From Pleurodeles waltl (Eukaryota; Chordata; Amphibia; Caudata; Salamandridae), in NCBI RefSeq assembly GCF_031143425.1, contig NC_090439.1, forward strand, positions 356,866,027-356,930,026: a DNA stretch of 64,000 nucleotides, in the 5' to 3' direction. A program made the translations under genes and the position numbers. A model generated the notes under the pieces. That model was given only the letters and a program-made list of their open reading frames with translations. It searched no databases and had not been told where the DNA came from. Below, piece after piece: positions 36,107 through 47,872 of the stretch. Within the stretch, counting starts at the first letter, position 1. The number at the start of each line of letters is the position of its first letter.

Positions 36107-38576
36107 TGTAAGGAAATGGCTCCCTGTTGCAGTTACCCCCCACTTTTTGCCTGATACTGATGCTGACCTGACTGAGAAGTGTGCGGGGTACCTGCTAACC
36201 AGGCACAACCCTGGCACACAGATAAGTCCCTTGTAAAAGGTACCAGTGGTACCAAGAGCCCTGTGACCAGGGAAGGTCCCTAAGGGCTGCAGCATATGTT
36301 GTGCCACCCTAAGGGACCCCTCACCTAACACATGCACACTGCCATTGTAGATTGTGTGTTGGTGGGGAGAAAAAGGCAAAGTCGACATGGCATTCCCCCT
36401 CAGGATGCCATGCACACAAAATACTGCCTGTGGCATAGGTAAGTCACCTCTCTAGCAGGCCTTACAGCCCTAAGGCATGGTGCACTATGCCACAGGTGAG
36501 GGCATAGCTGCATGAGCATTATGCCCCTACAGTGTCTAAGTCTATTCTTAGACATTGTAAGTACAGTTGTGGCCACATTAAGTATATGGTCTGGGAGTTT
36601 GTCCAAACGAACTGCACAGCTCCATAATGGCTACACTGAATACTGGGAAGTTTGGTATAAAACTTCTCAGAATAATGAACCCACACTGATGCCAGTGTTG
36701 TATTTATTAAAACATGCACACAGAGGGCATCTTAGAGATGCCCCCTGTATTTCACCCAATTGTTCAGTGCAGGACTGACTGGTCTGTGCCACCCTGCTGC
36801 AGAGACGGGTTTCTGACCCCATGTGGTGAAGGCCTTTGTGCTCTGAGGACAAAAACAAAAGCCTGCTCTGGGTGGAGGTGCTTCACACCTCCCCCCTGCA
36901 GGAACTTTAACACCTAGCAGTGACCCTCAAAGGCTCAGGCTTCATGTTACAATGCCCCAGAGCACTCCACCTAGTGGAGATGCCCGCCCCCTAGACACAG
37001 CCCCCACTTTTGGCAGCAAGTCCAGGGGAGATAATGAGAAAAAGGAGGAGTCACCCACCAGTCAGGACAGCCCCTAAGGTGTCCTGAGGTGACCCCTGCC
37101 TTTAGAAATCCTCCATCTTGATTGTGGAGGACTCCCAATAGGAATAGGGATGCAACCCCCCCTCCCCTCAGGGAGGCGACACAAAGAGGGTGTAGCCACC
37201 CTCAAGGACAGTAGCCATTGGCTACTGCCCTCCCAGACCTAAACACACCCCTAAATTCAGTATTTGGGGGCTCCCCAGAACCTAGGAAACTAGATTCCTA
37301 CAACCTGATGACGAAGAAGGACTGCTGACCTGAAAGCCCTGCAGAGAAGACGGAGACACCAACTGCGTTGGCCCCAGCCCTACCGGCCTGTCTCCCCACT
37401 TCAAGAGCGACGCGTCCCCCAGGGTCCAGCGACCTCTGAAGCCTCAGGACTACCCTCCATCTAAAAGGACCAAGAACTCCTGAGGACAGCGGCCCTGTTC
37501 CACAAAGACTGCAACTTTGCAACAAAGAAGCAACTTTTAAAGACCACACTTTTCCCACCGGAAGCGTAAGACTTTCCACTCTGCACCCGACGCCCCCGGC
37601 TCGACCTGTGGAGAACAAACACTACAGGGAGGACTCCCCGGTGACTGCGACCCTGTGAGTAGCCAGAGTTGACCCCCCTGCCCCCCCCAGCGACACCTGG
37701 GGAGGGAATCCAGAGGCTCCCCCTGACCGCGATAGCCTGCTTCAAAGAACCAGACGTCTGGTAAAGACACTGCACCCGCAGCCCCCAGGACCTGAAGGAT
37801 CCGACCTCCAGTGCAGAAGCGACCCCCAGGTGGCCCTCTCCCTTGCCCAGGTGGTGGATACCCAGAGGAGCCCCCCCCTTGCCTGCTTTGCTGAAGAGAC
37901 CCCTGGGTCTACCATTGAAACCTATTGCAAACCTGACGCCTGTTTGCACTCTGCACCCGGCCGCCCCAGTACCGCTGAGGGTGTACTATTTGTGCTGACT
38001 TGTGTCCCCCCGGTGCCCTACAAAACCCCCCTGGTCTGCCCTCCGAAGTCGCGGGTAGTTACCTGCTGGCAGACTGGAACCGGAGCACCCTCTTCTCCAT
38101 TAGCCTATGTGTTTTGGGCACCACTTTGACCTCTGCACCTGACCGGCCCTGAGCTGCTGGTGTGGTAACCTTGGGGTTAGCCTGAACCCCCAACGGTGGG
38201 CTACCTTGGACCCAACTTTGAACCCTGTAGGTGGTTTACTTACCTGCAAAACTAACAAACACTTACCTCCCCCAGGAACTGTTGAAATTTGCACTGTCTA
38301 GTTTTAAAATAGCTTATTGCCATTTTTGCCAAAACTGTACATGCTATTTTGCTGATTCAAAGTTCCTATGATACTTAAGTGAAGTACCTTTCATTTGAAG
38401 TATTGATTGTAAATCTTGAACCTGTGGTTCTTAAAATAAACTAAGAAAATATATTTTTCTATACAAAAACCTATTGGCCTGGAATTGTCTGAGTGTGTGT
38501 TCCTCATTTATTGCCTGTGTGTGTACAGCAAATGCTTAACACTACCCTCTGATAAGCCTACTGCTCGACCACACTA
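36107..38576 (+). mobile_element. R1 copy 3 (inserted in ERV env, truncated at one end)
   Basis: It starts TGTAAGGAAATGGC and follows R1 copy 2 in reverse orientation to the CTCGACCACACTA block near 38576. There it stops about 120 bp short of the R1 terminus. The missing end and the missing middle of env suggest one deletion removed both. It is non-coding; the ORFs at 37298-38129 are not kept in the other copies. Confidence 0.8.
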
Positions 38577-39633
38577 AAAAGATACATAACACACCTGACC
38601 ACCCAACAGGTAGTTGGTAATATCCATAGTTACCACAAACAATATTTATTATGTGAAGCTGTAAAACTACTATTATTTACCCCTCAATAGTTAAAATATA
38701 GGTACAATCGCTTGTCCCCACTGGAATTCGCCCTGTGCTACGTATACATAAATCTGCTTTAGTTTTTGTAACAGAAATCACAAATTGTTCTTTGTCAGAG
38801 TCTCTTATATTTGTGAAGACATATGGTATTTAAACATTGTCCGGTTGATACTCTTCCCAATCCCATTCAGTTCTTTTGGCTTGGGGAAACCCATCTTTGT
38901 CTTGGTAGCATACTTTAAGGCAAAAAACAAGTCCGCCCTCTGTACGTTTTCCAGATGCAAACAAAAGCGTACACCGCGGTGGACAAGAACGATTGTGTGA
39001 AAAAGGAAGAGGAATGAAAGGTGTTCCTCCTTTCTTTTGATGCGTAGGTATCATTCCACATACCCAACAATTAGTAGTATTTGTAGCATTATGAGTATGA
39101 TGCAGCATCTGAATGAAAGTATTATTGAAGTACAATTGACGGTGCTTCTGCTCATGATAGGGAAGCGTAAAGTAATAGTGATCCTCTGGTACTGGAGTAG
39201 TGGCAACAAAAAACTCACGAGCAGGAGCCTTCTTTTCAACAAACCAGGTGATTATTGCCATAACCACCAAAACAACAACAAACCCCATAGTACTAATGAT
39301 CACTTTGTTATTCATTTTAGCAACAGTGATAATCGACCCTTCCAGAAATTAATTAAAAACAATAGTTGGAGTTCTTATCCCTGGGCAGCCGCTGATTTCT
39401 TCACCACGGCCAAGACGGGTGTCACTACTCTAATGCATGGCTGATTTATCCCCCTCCCTTGCCACATTTGCTCTCCATTTCACTAACCCAGGGCGGTAGC
39501 TCAACCAGTTTTTTTCCAGAATTTTTTCAGATTCTTTCCTCTGTCTCAAATTATATTGCGACACTCCAGAAATCGAACGGTCCAGGAAGAACTCTGCAGA
39601 TTCGTCAGGTGATTTAGCACGGGCTTTCTCCAT
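38577..39633 (-). pseudogene. env: Class I-like ERV env, N-terminal part
   Basis: A minus-strand ATG at 39633 overlaps the pol end and opens a polar N-terminal stretch. After stops near 39430 and 39345 in the same frame comes a strong hydrophobic span (about 39250-39300). A surface-subunit segment with NNT and NAT glycosylation sites and CWVC near 39060 follows. CWxC is the isomerase motif of gammaretrovirus-type surface proteins. Homology fades toward 38577, where R1 interrupts. The long polar leader before the span is unusual for this class. Confidence 0.65.
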
Positions 39634-42394
39634 AGTCAAGATCTCTCAATCGGTAAGCACAGCAGGTTCCACCAAGGTAGGTAGCACTCTTGCAGTGAGT
39701 ACTATGGACCCAATTCTTTCGGTTTGTCACTCGAACTGCTGTCCTTGTCGCAAGGAGCACCTGCACTGGGCCTCGCCACCCTGGTACCAAGCTGCTTGAT
39801 CTTTCATAGGACTTAATCATCACCTGGTTGGAGTGCATGGCTTTCACCTGTAGATCTGTCAGGAAGTGCTTCTTGAACCTGTTGATGAATAGAAAGCAAA
39901 TTGTCGGTTAACTGTGCCAAATAATCATTCATCAGGACACAAGGTACATCATATACAGAATTTGGCTTAGGAACTCCTCAAACTTCAGCTTCAAAATAGC
40001 AAAATACCTTTCCACCAACCCTGCTGATTGTGGGTGGAAAACCGCATGGAACTTCTGTTTCATTCCATAAAAGTCTGCAGACACCAAACCTAGGGAAAAA
40101 AGTTCAAAAGCACCTACGCTGTGCTAATGGCAGTATTATCCTTTGTGGGGTACACCTCTATCCATTTACTGAAGGCACATACCACCAAGACATACTTTAA
40201 ATTGTTGCAGCGTTCAAGCTGAATATAATCCATTTGTAGAACTTCGAAAGGTGCAGTTTGTGTAGCAAACCCTCCCGCAGGAGTTGGTGTCCCTTTTCCA
40301 GGATTGTATTGTAAAAAGATCAAACAAGACTGTACTACTCTCTTAGCTTTACTGGAAATTTCTGGATGCTCCCAAACTTGTGTAAGCAACTTCGTTATTG
40401 TTGAAGCTCAAACATGTGCCAGCCCATGTGCCATCTGAACCCTAGGTTGTACAAAAGCTATAAGCCATTTCCATTTATCCATCTGCTTATTCCGCCAACA
40501 GCCCTCATCATCCAATTCTCCATCTTCAGACCATTGCTCATGTTCTTTCACAGAAGCAGATTTCTGCATATCTAATACGTCTTGTCTAGCATTATGCCAA
40601 CGTTCAGCTTGTGACTTCACTACATACAAAGAAGTAGTACTTTGCAGCATCGCAGTCTCACGTGCTACGCGGTCCGCAAGGGCATTACCTTGCCCTATCT
40701 TATCGGTCACTTTCTTATGTGCACTACATTTCACAATAGCTATTTTCTTTGGATATGTCAATGCAGTCAAGAGGTTATGCACTAATTCTCCGTGCATTAT
40801 TTGCATCCCGTGGGATGTGAGAAAGCCTCTCCTTCCAAAGCAAACCAAAATCATGAGCCACTCCAAAAGCATAGCGGCTGTCTGTATAAATGTTCACACA
40901 TAAGTTAGTACTAAGCTCACATGCTCGTGTCAAAGCTATTAGTTCAGCTGCTTGAGCTGACTTCTGTGGTATAGGAGCTGCCTCCACTACCGTGTGTATT
41001 GGTGATTGCATATGCAGCTGAGGTCGTACCGTCTGGCAACTTCAAACAAGACCCATCAACCCACAATTCCCCATCTACATCTGGAAGGGGCGTATCTTGT
41101 AAATCAATACGACCCTTTGTCTGTTCCTTGGTAAGGAATATACAATCATGTGTTTCTTGTGACTGAGGCTGAGTCACCGGATATGGCAACAAAGTGGCTG
41201 GATTTAATGTTGCACATCTCTTCAGTGTAATGTGAGGAGCCAGCAATGTCAATTCATATCCTGTCAGGCGAGCGCTAGTTAAATGTTGCATCTTTGTTTG
41301 ATTTAAAAGAGCATCAACCACATGGGGTACTAACACCAACAGCTTATGTGACAAAACTATCCCTTCACTCTGACGTATTGACACAGCTGTTGCCGCAACT
41401 GAACGTAAACACCCAGGCAACGCTCGAGCGACAGGATCAAGTACTGCTGAAAAATATGAACAGGGACGCTGCTTATCGCCATGTGTCTGTACTAAAACTG
41501 ACAATGCTCATCCATCTTTCTCATGTACGTAAAGCGCAAAAGGCTTCGTGTAATCTGGAGTACCCAACACTGGTGCTGAACAACGGGCTTGTCATAGCTG
41601 CCGGAAAGCAGTCTCACATTCATCTGTCCATGGGAGCGGCATTAGAGTATCTTTAGTCAAAAGTGCTAGCAAAGGTTTGACAATGTGTGAAAACCCCAAT
41701 ATCCATTGCCTACAAAAAGAAGTAAGACCAAGGAATGCACAAACATCTTTCTGATTAGAGGGTACTGGTGTGTCTAAAATTGCTTGAATACGATCTGATG
41801 TAAGTGCACAGCCCTCCTTAGACAAAAGGTGACCTAAATATGTTACCTTTGGTCCTCAATATTGCAATTTCTTTCGTGACACTATGATAGTGTCAAGCAA
41901 GAAAAGAAAGTAAGGACAAAGTGCACTTTTCACATTGCTCAGGGATATCAGCTGCCAACAAAATATCATTGACATATTGTATGAGAGCCACACCTTCAGG
42001 CAAAATAAAAGAATAAAGTTGTTGTTTTAACGCTTGACTATAAATACTAGGACTCTCAGTATAGCCTTGAGGAACTCTGCAAAATCTAAATGATCGTTTA
42101 TTCAAAGTAAAACCAAACAAATATCGGCTGTCAGGATGAATAAGGATCGAAAAGAAAGCATTCTTCAAGCCTATCAGAGAATGTAGTTGTTGTTGGGGGA
42201 ACCAAAGTAAGAAGTGTTGTGATGCCAGATGCCACAGGATATTGTGGTACCACAATCTTATTGACTTCTTGTCAATCAATTAATCGGTAAATCCTAATAT
42301 CAGTATCATTTTTCAGAATAGGAAGAATCGGACTGTTATAAACATTATACGGAACTTCCTCAACAACTCCAACTGCAATAAGATCATGCACAAT
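39614..42394 (-). pseudogene. pol: Class I-like ERV pol (RT, RNase H, integrase)
   Basis: RT occupies about 42394-41592 with a VPQGY motif and YVND near 41970, where the catalytic motif should be YVDD. RNase H (about 41080-40660) keeps VDGSC, AAELIAL, YTDSRYA and GNALADR. Integrase (about 40510-39614) keeps a GK-rich finger end, a DYIQL first-Asp region and the class-typical GPVQVLL...WVHSTH end. Stops and frameshifts break it into at least six frames. The second and third integrase catalytic residues are not clear. It overlaps the env start. Confidence 0.75.
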
Positions 42395-42913
42395 TCATGT
42401 GAGTGCTTCTTCGCCCCCCTGGGAAATTTTGTATTGAGTCAAACATGACAATACAGCTTCCTCCTTGACACTAATATGTACCGGTGGAATAATCATTTGT
42501 CCCACATCAGTATCTGAAGTAGCCCACAAAGTACTTGGGAGTGAAGCTAATGCAATATCCTCTTTAACAAGACAAACTCTTTCCATCACAGGATGATTAT
42601 CATTCAAAAAAACACGCACCCCTTCAGGAGAGCATCGTATTGTAGCCCTGAAATACTTGAGCATATCAAGACCCACAACATTGTCTGGCGTATTCGGAGA
42701 AAGCAAAAACTGACATGGAGCAGTAAATTTATCAACATGGAATGCAAGCGGTTGTGCCAATGGGTTAGGGGAAGGTGTTCCATCGAAACCTATTGATGTA
42801 ATGGTTAAGCCAGAGAGGGGAGCCCTTGGAACCAATTGTTTAGACAAGGCGCCACAAGTAGCTCCTGTATCAACCAGAAACTGATCAGTAGAACCCAAAA
42901 CGTGCCGTAACAT
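42395..42913 (-). pseudogene. pro: Class I-like ERV protease
   Basis: This is an open 172-codon minus-strand frame. The active-site motif FLVDTGATCGAL lies near residue 15, and a C-terminal NVVGLDML segment matches the conserved alpha-helix motif of retroviral aspartic proteases. The triad DTG is intact. It sits between gag and RT in the expected order. The start is uncertain, because retroviral proteases are usually made by readthrough or frameshift from gag. Confidence 0.75.
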
Positions 42914-42964
42914 AGGGACCCCTCTGATCTACTGGAACTTCAACTGATTCCTTACCCCATCCTA

Positions 42965-44919
42965 GGCAATCCTATGCATAAGCAGAATCTTGGAAATCAG
43001 GCTGCACATGGTTAGACCTCTGGTATTGGTTCCGTCTATCAAAAGTGTTAAACCCATCCTGCCTTCGTACATTAGCATCAAACCTAAGATGATCATTTGT
43101 GATTCTTCTAGGCCCTGAATATCCTGCCCGATTTCTCATTTGTCCCCAACCTCGTGAACACTGCTGAACACGTAGTGCTGGACAATCAGCAGCCCAATGC
43201 CCAAATTTCTTACAATACTCCCACTGATCAGACAAATTCGAACGAGTAAGAAGAACCATAAGATCCACGTCCACCTCTATCACTACCTCTAAAAGGTGGA
43301 CCATAAGCTTGAGCCAACATAATCTTCATATTTAATCTTTGTATCCTCGCTACCTTTTGCTTCTAATTCCTGACGTTCATAATACTGAGCCATAGTCAAA
43401 AGAGAAGCCAGAGTAGAGGTAGTCCATGAACTTTCACTAGCTTTTAGACGACTAGCTATTCCTGGTAACAGATTTGCGACATATTTATCGACAAACAAAT
43501 GTCTGCCCGTATCATCTGACAATAACTGGCCGCTAAAATCATGAAATGCTTCTTCAAAGCGTGTAAAGAAATCAGACACCGATTCATCTGCCTTTTGCTT
43601 ACAAGACGCTAAAACAGTCCAATCTATCTTTTTAGGGGGAATAATCGTTTTTAACTTAACTAATATGGCTGCGGGAAGATCTAGAATCAACTGATACAGC
43701 TTTTCCGCAGGTTCCCTATCCCCGTCCATCTGTTCTAATTCTTTCCATGATGCCCCAAAAACTACACGATCATCAACTTTACGAACAGTTTTCCACATAT
43801 CTGGCGGTAATATCAATCTGAAAAATAAATCAATGTCAGCCAAAGTCATAGTACAAGAATTAATTGCTCCCTCAACTTCCTCACAAAAGGCGGCTGGATT
43901 TTTCCGTGGGTCAGGTAATGCGGTTTTAAGTGCCATTACACCTGCCCTATTCCAAGGAGTATACACCCAATTAAAAACAAAATAACCCTTAACATCAACA
44001 GAAGTTTTATCATCACTTGTACCCAATCCTTTAGGAGGAACATACAAAGGCGCGCGGCCTCCCGCATTGATTTCGCATGAACTATCATAGTCTTATCTGT
44101 TCTGAAGATGTAAGCTTGCACCCCGCCGGTCTGAGATGTCCGTGCAACTACGTCCACAGCCCTTGTCTTCTGACAAACGGTCGGCCGCAACACATAATTT
44201 CACCAAATGCCTGATTGCATCAGCCACCTGGGAGAAAACAAGACCATCACGCATTTGCTTATGATCAGCTGCTACATCGGGCTCTAACTCAGAATATTTC
44301 CAAAGTAGTTCAATAACTTCTGTGCCAAATGCCTCAGTAAAATATAGCTGCTCCTATTCCGTCCACCCTTTCATGTTGTCTAAAAGGGTGAAGCAGAGAC
44401 AACGCTACGAATTGTTTTACGAGCAATAGATCTAAGCTCAGACGCACGGTCAGCAGGCAACAGAGCGACTGTCTCGCATCTTCTGTTGCTCCGAAACAGA
44501 GACCTCAGCTAACTCATGAGGGGCAGAAGGAACGACATACGGAGGTGGAGGTCGATCTAGTAACAAAAAATCATTGTGTGGTTTATTAAGGATAGGATAG
44601 AGAGGTTGACGAACACTGTATTGGCCAGTTACCTGTTAGTTACGTTCTTTTTCTTCTATCTCCTTTTTTAGTCATTTCTTTCTTTCTTTCTTATTTCCAA
44701 TGCTTTCACGTATACATTCTTCCGCTGCTCTTTCTCAAGCAAGGCTTGCTCACGCTTCACTCGTCCACGCACTTTTCTCCCACATTTGTACACAGTTAAA
44801 CATATCTTGCCTAGACCTTCACTTACCCATACATTGTTCCACATACTCACTCTTTCGCAAATCAAATGACCCAACTCAGGATCCGCACAAGTGTATTTGT
44901 TCCATAATGTGCTGTACAT
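42965..44919 (-). pseudogene. gag: Class I-like ERV gag
   Basis: A minus-strand ATG at 44919 opens an 83-codon matrix-like basic frame that stops at 44668. A 252-codon capsid-like frame lies at 44047-43289, with a FFTRFEEAFHDFSG segment and a basic C-terminus. At about 43230-43186 there is one zinc-knuckle relic (YCKKFGHWAADC) whose first Cys is replaced by Trp. A single knuckle fits class I Gag. Frameshifts lie near 44060 and 43300. The true start is uncertain. Confidence 0.65.
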
Positions 44920-45512
44920 TATAGAAGACCATGTTTAACATACATCTCTAGTGGGCGTCCCCTCTGGGGGTGCCGGTTGCGCTTCTTCCAGTCTCAAATT
45001 GGTACCATTACAAAAGCAACTCATCTTACGAAGTGTGCTAAAAACAGGCATGCCAAAAATAGTTCAGAATATGCAGTATTATAATCAAAGTAACACTTAA
45101 GGTGCCGTTCAAATAAAAATTGAGAAAATTCTCATTACCTGCCTATATAAATTACAATTTATATATCAATTCAAAGGACACAAATTGACTAGTTACCCAA
45201 AACACGATAGCCACAGTAAGTGTGAAACAAAGGCATCAAAACTCACAGCAAGTGCCGTAAAACGGCTCTTACCAATCACAGGGGGTCCAGGTTCCAACTG
45301 CCAAGTTCTAAAATCGATCAAATGGTCACTGCATGATGAATGAACAAAAAGGATCTCAGTCGAGAACCGGTGTCACCTGGATGGTCAAATCAGAAAGAAG
45401 GGAAAAAACGCTGTGGTTGCCAAGACTCGGGTCTCCTCAGGCATTGATCGTCTGCAGCGAGATCCCAATCCTTCGTCGCGACCAATCCGTCGGGCATCCG
45501 AGTCGCCGATGA
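44920..45512 (-). other. Class I-like ERV leader region
   Basis: This is the untranslated leader between the primer site and gag on the minus strand. I see no coding motif. It probably holds the splice donor and packaging region, but nothing specific can be assigned. Confidence 0.5.
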
Positions 45513-45530
45513 GTCCCTGTTCATGCGCCA
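45513..45530 (-). other. Class I-like ERV primer-binding site (tRNA-Lys type)
   Basis: The minus strand reads TGGCGCATGAACAGGGAC, three bases inside the LTR end. It differs at two positions from the tRNA-Lys-3 primer-site consensus. Confidence 0.75.
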
Positions 45531-45533
45531 ATT

Positions 45534-46113
45534 TGTCGAAGTAAGCCTCAGCAAGGCCTATTAGTGCAAGGCGTTCGCCCTTCTCTGCGCAAAGTCCTCA
45601 GACCATATAGGAAGAAGTTGGCACAGAAAATGAAATAAAAGACAGTTTATTAAACAGTTCAAACAGTTCAAACAGCATCCTTCGGTAATGTTTGAAGTAG
45701 CACACTGAACTAAGAGCATGGTCCTTTTATACCCACGCAGGGGCTAAAAAGAAGGTGGTACAATTATAGAAGCAAGACTTGTATACATATAAGGTCATAT
45801 GGAAATGCAGTTGACAGGTAGGAGGGGCCAACAGTTTTCATGGACTAGTTGACACATTACTGTCGGTTACTAATTACTAACAGCTGCAGATCTTACAGGG
45901 CATGTGTGAAAGTGGGAGATGCTAAATATAACTTGTCACTAGACAGATTTTCAAGAGTACTTTACAGGAAGGTAGGACAGAGCACATGGCAGCATGTGGC
46001 AGAGATAATGGCTGCCATGAATACAAAATAGATTCCGCAAAATGTTCACAATAGTTGCTAAATACAAGATGTCTTCTGCTAATGCTTAATCTAATCGCTA
46101 CTAAATTAGAACA
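45534..46113 (-). repeat. Class I-like ERV 5' LTR
   Basis: It reads TGTCGAAGTAAG...TTAGAACA in plus view and is followed by TGTGTG. The minus strand has TATAAAAGGAC (near 45722-45732) as a likely TATA box and AATAAA near 45650, giving a short R of perhaps 70 bp. It differs from the other LTR by scattered substitutions and small indels near 45655. Confidence 0.85.
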
Positions 46114-47872
46114 TGTGTGCAGTTTTAACTGTAAATTCGACTGGGCAAGTGCACCCACTTCCCAGGCCTAAACTTTCCCTCTTACATGCCAGACATCCCT
46201 AAGGTAGGCTCTGGGTAGCCCCAAGGGCAGGGTGCAGTGTATGGTCAAGGTAGGACATATAGTAATGTGTTTTCTATGTCTTTACAGTGAAACAGTGCTA
46301 AATTTGTTTTTTCACTGTTGCAAGGCCTGTCCCTCTCATAGGTTAACATGGGGGCTACCTTTAAATCGGATTCAAGAGTCAATTCCCTTTGGGAGTGGAT
46401 CGACATGTGGAGTTTGGGGTCTCTGAGCTCACAATTTAAAAATACATCTTTTAGTAAAGTTGATTTTAAGATCGTGTATTTGAAAATGACACTTTAATAA
46501 AGTGGGCATTTTCTTACGTATACCATTTCTGTGACTCTGCCTGTTTGTGGATTCCCTGTCTGGGTCAGTTTGACAGTTGGGCTGGTTGTACCTCACACTA
46601 GACAGTGACCCAAAGGGAGCTGGGGGTAGCCTGCATATCCTGATGAGCCATCTGTGCTAGGAGGGAGGGGAGAAGTGGTCACTTACACCTGAAAGGGCTG
46701 TGCCAGTCCACACACAATGCAGTCTCAGGCCCCCTGGTGAGTGTCTGGGGCCTGGCCTGGCCACGGCAGGATTTCACATTCAAAAGAGACTTCACTTTGA
46801 AGTAGGCCTCCTTCAAAGGAGAAATTGGATATAAGAAGGGTACCCAAAAACCACAGACTTTAGAACACGTCTGGAAACAGGAGGAACCTCTGCCTGGAGA
46901 AGAGCTGAAGAGCTGAGGAAGAAGAGCTCCTCTGCCTGTGACTGCTTTGTGGAGCTATCCTGCAGTTGCTGCTTCTGCCAGAGTAAGAGGGCAAAGACTA
47001 GACTTTAGTTTTCTTCACAAAATGGAAGGCACACAAACTCCAAGGGCTTGATTCAGAGCTTGCCTCCTGTTGTTTGAAGTCTCGGGGACAGCAAAGACTT
47101 CTCTCTGCCAGCACCTGGAGCCTCTGGAAAGACTCCTGCTCTGACAAGGGGCACCCTATCCAGTCCCTGGGCCCTTGAAAGGAAAGCTGGTGGAAATTCA
47201 AGGAAATCCACTTCGGACCACTTTGGACCGACGCCGCTGCTGAATCTGGTGACGCCACCTGCACCAGACTCAGTGATCTTCACTGGAACGCGATGACCTT
47301 CACAGGTCCGACATCGCTGCAGCCCCGCCGAAGTCCGCGACTCCGTGGAATTTCCCGCACCACGTCGTGACCAACACCCCTTGAAGTGCGCGGATTCAAC
47401 ATTTCACACAGACGCCACGATCTGACTACGCGCATCAGCTTCTTTTCACTCTTCAAAGGTACTGTACCTGCTGGTGTCGGATTGTTGGGAAAAACTCCAT
47501 CACAACGCCTTGTTAACACCTCATCGAAGCATTTGGTGTTTCTAAGCATTATTTTTTAGTTTAATCTTTAAAAATTCATAACTTGACTTGTGTAGGTTGG
47601 ATTTTTTTCATTTTGGTCTTGTTTAGATAAATATTTCCTATTTTTCTACACTGGTGTTGTGTCATTTTGTAGCATTTTCATTAAGTTACTGTGTGTGTTG
47701 GTACAACTACTTTCCACCTAGCGCTCTGAAGTTAAGCCTTCTGCTCTGCCAAGCTACAAAGGGTGTAAGCAGGGGTTAGCTGAGGGTGATTCTCTTTTAC
47801 CTTAAGAAGAGTGAGGGTCCTTGCTTGAACAGGGGGTAAACTGACTGTCAATCACAGACCCCATTTCTAACA
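46114..47872 (+). repeat. Gypsy 3' LTR, second part
   Basis: It continues the LTR interrupted at 35209 (TGTGTGCAGTTTTAAC) and ends TTCTAACA at 47872. With the first part the LTR is about 2.1 kb. AATAAA lies near 46496. The ORFs at 46998-47549 are short, overlap each other on the minus strand and show no motif. No gene is present. Confidence 0.75.

Larger units (their letters stand above)
35210..46113 (-). mobile_element. Class I-like endogenous retrovirus, minus strand, degraded
   Basis: LTRs of about 590 and 580 bp face TGTG repeats (TGTGTG on both sides, so the duplication is 4 or 6 bp). The internal order on the minus strand is PBS, gag, pro, RT, RNase H, integrase, env. A single Gag knuckle, a GPVQVLL...WVHSTH integrase tail and a CWVC motif in Env point to gammaretrovirus- or epsilonretrovirus-related class I. 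The primer site is of tRNA-Lys type, which is less usual for that class. An R1 copy splits env. All genes carry stops or frameshifts. Confidence 0.8.
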
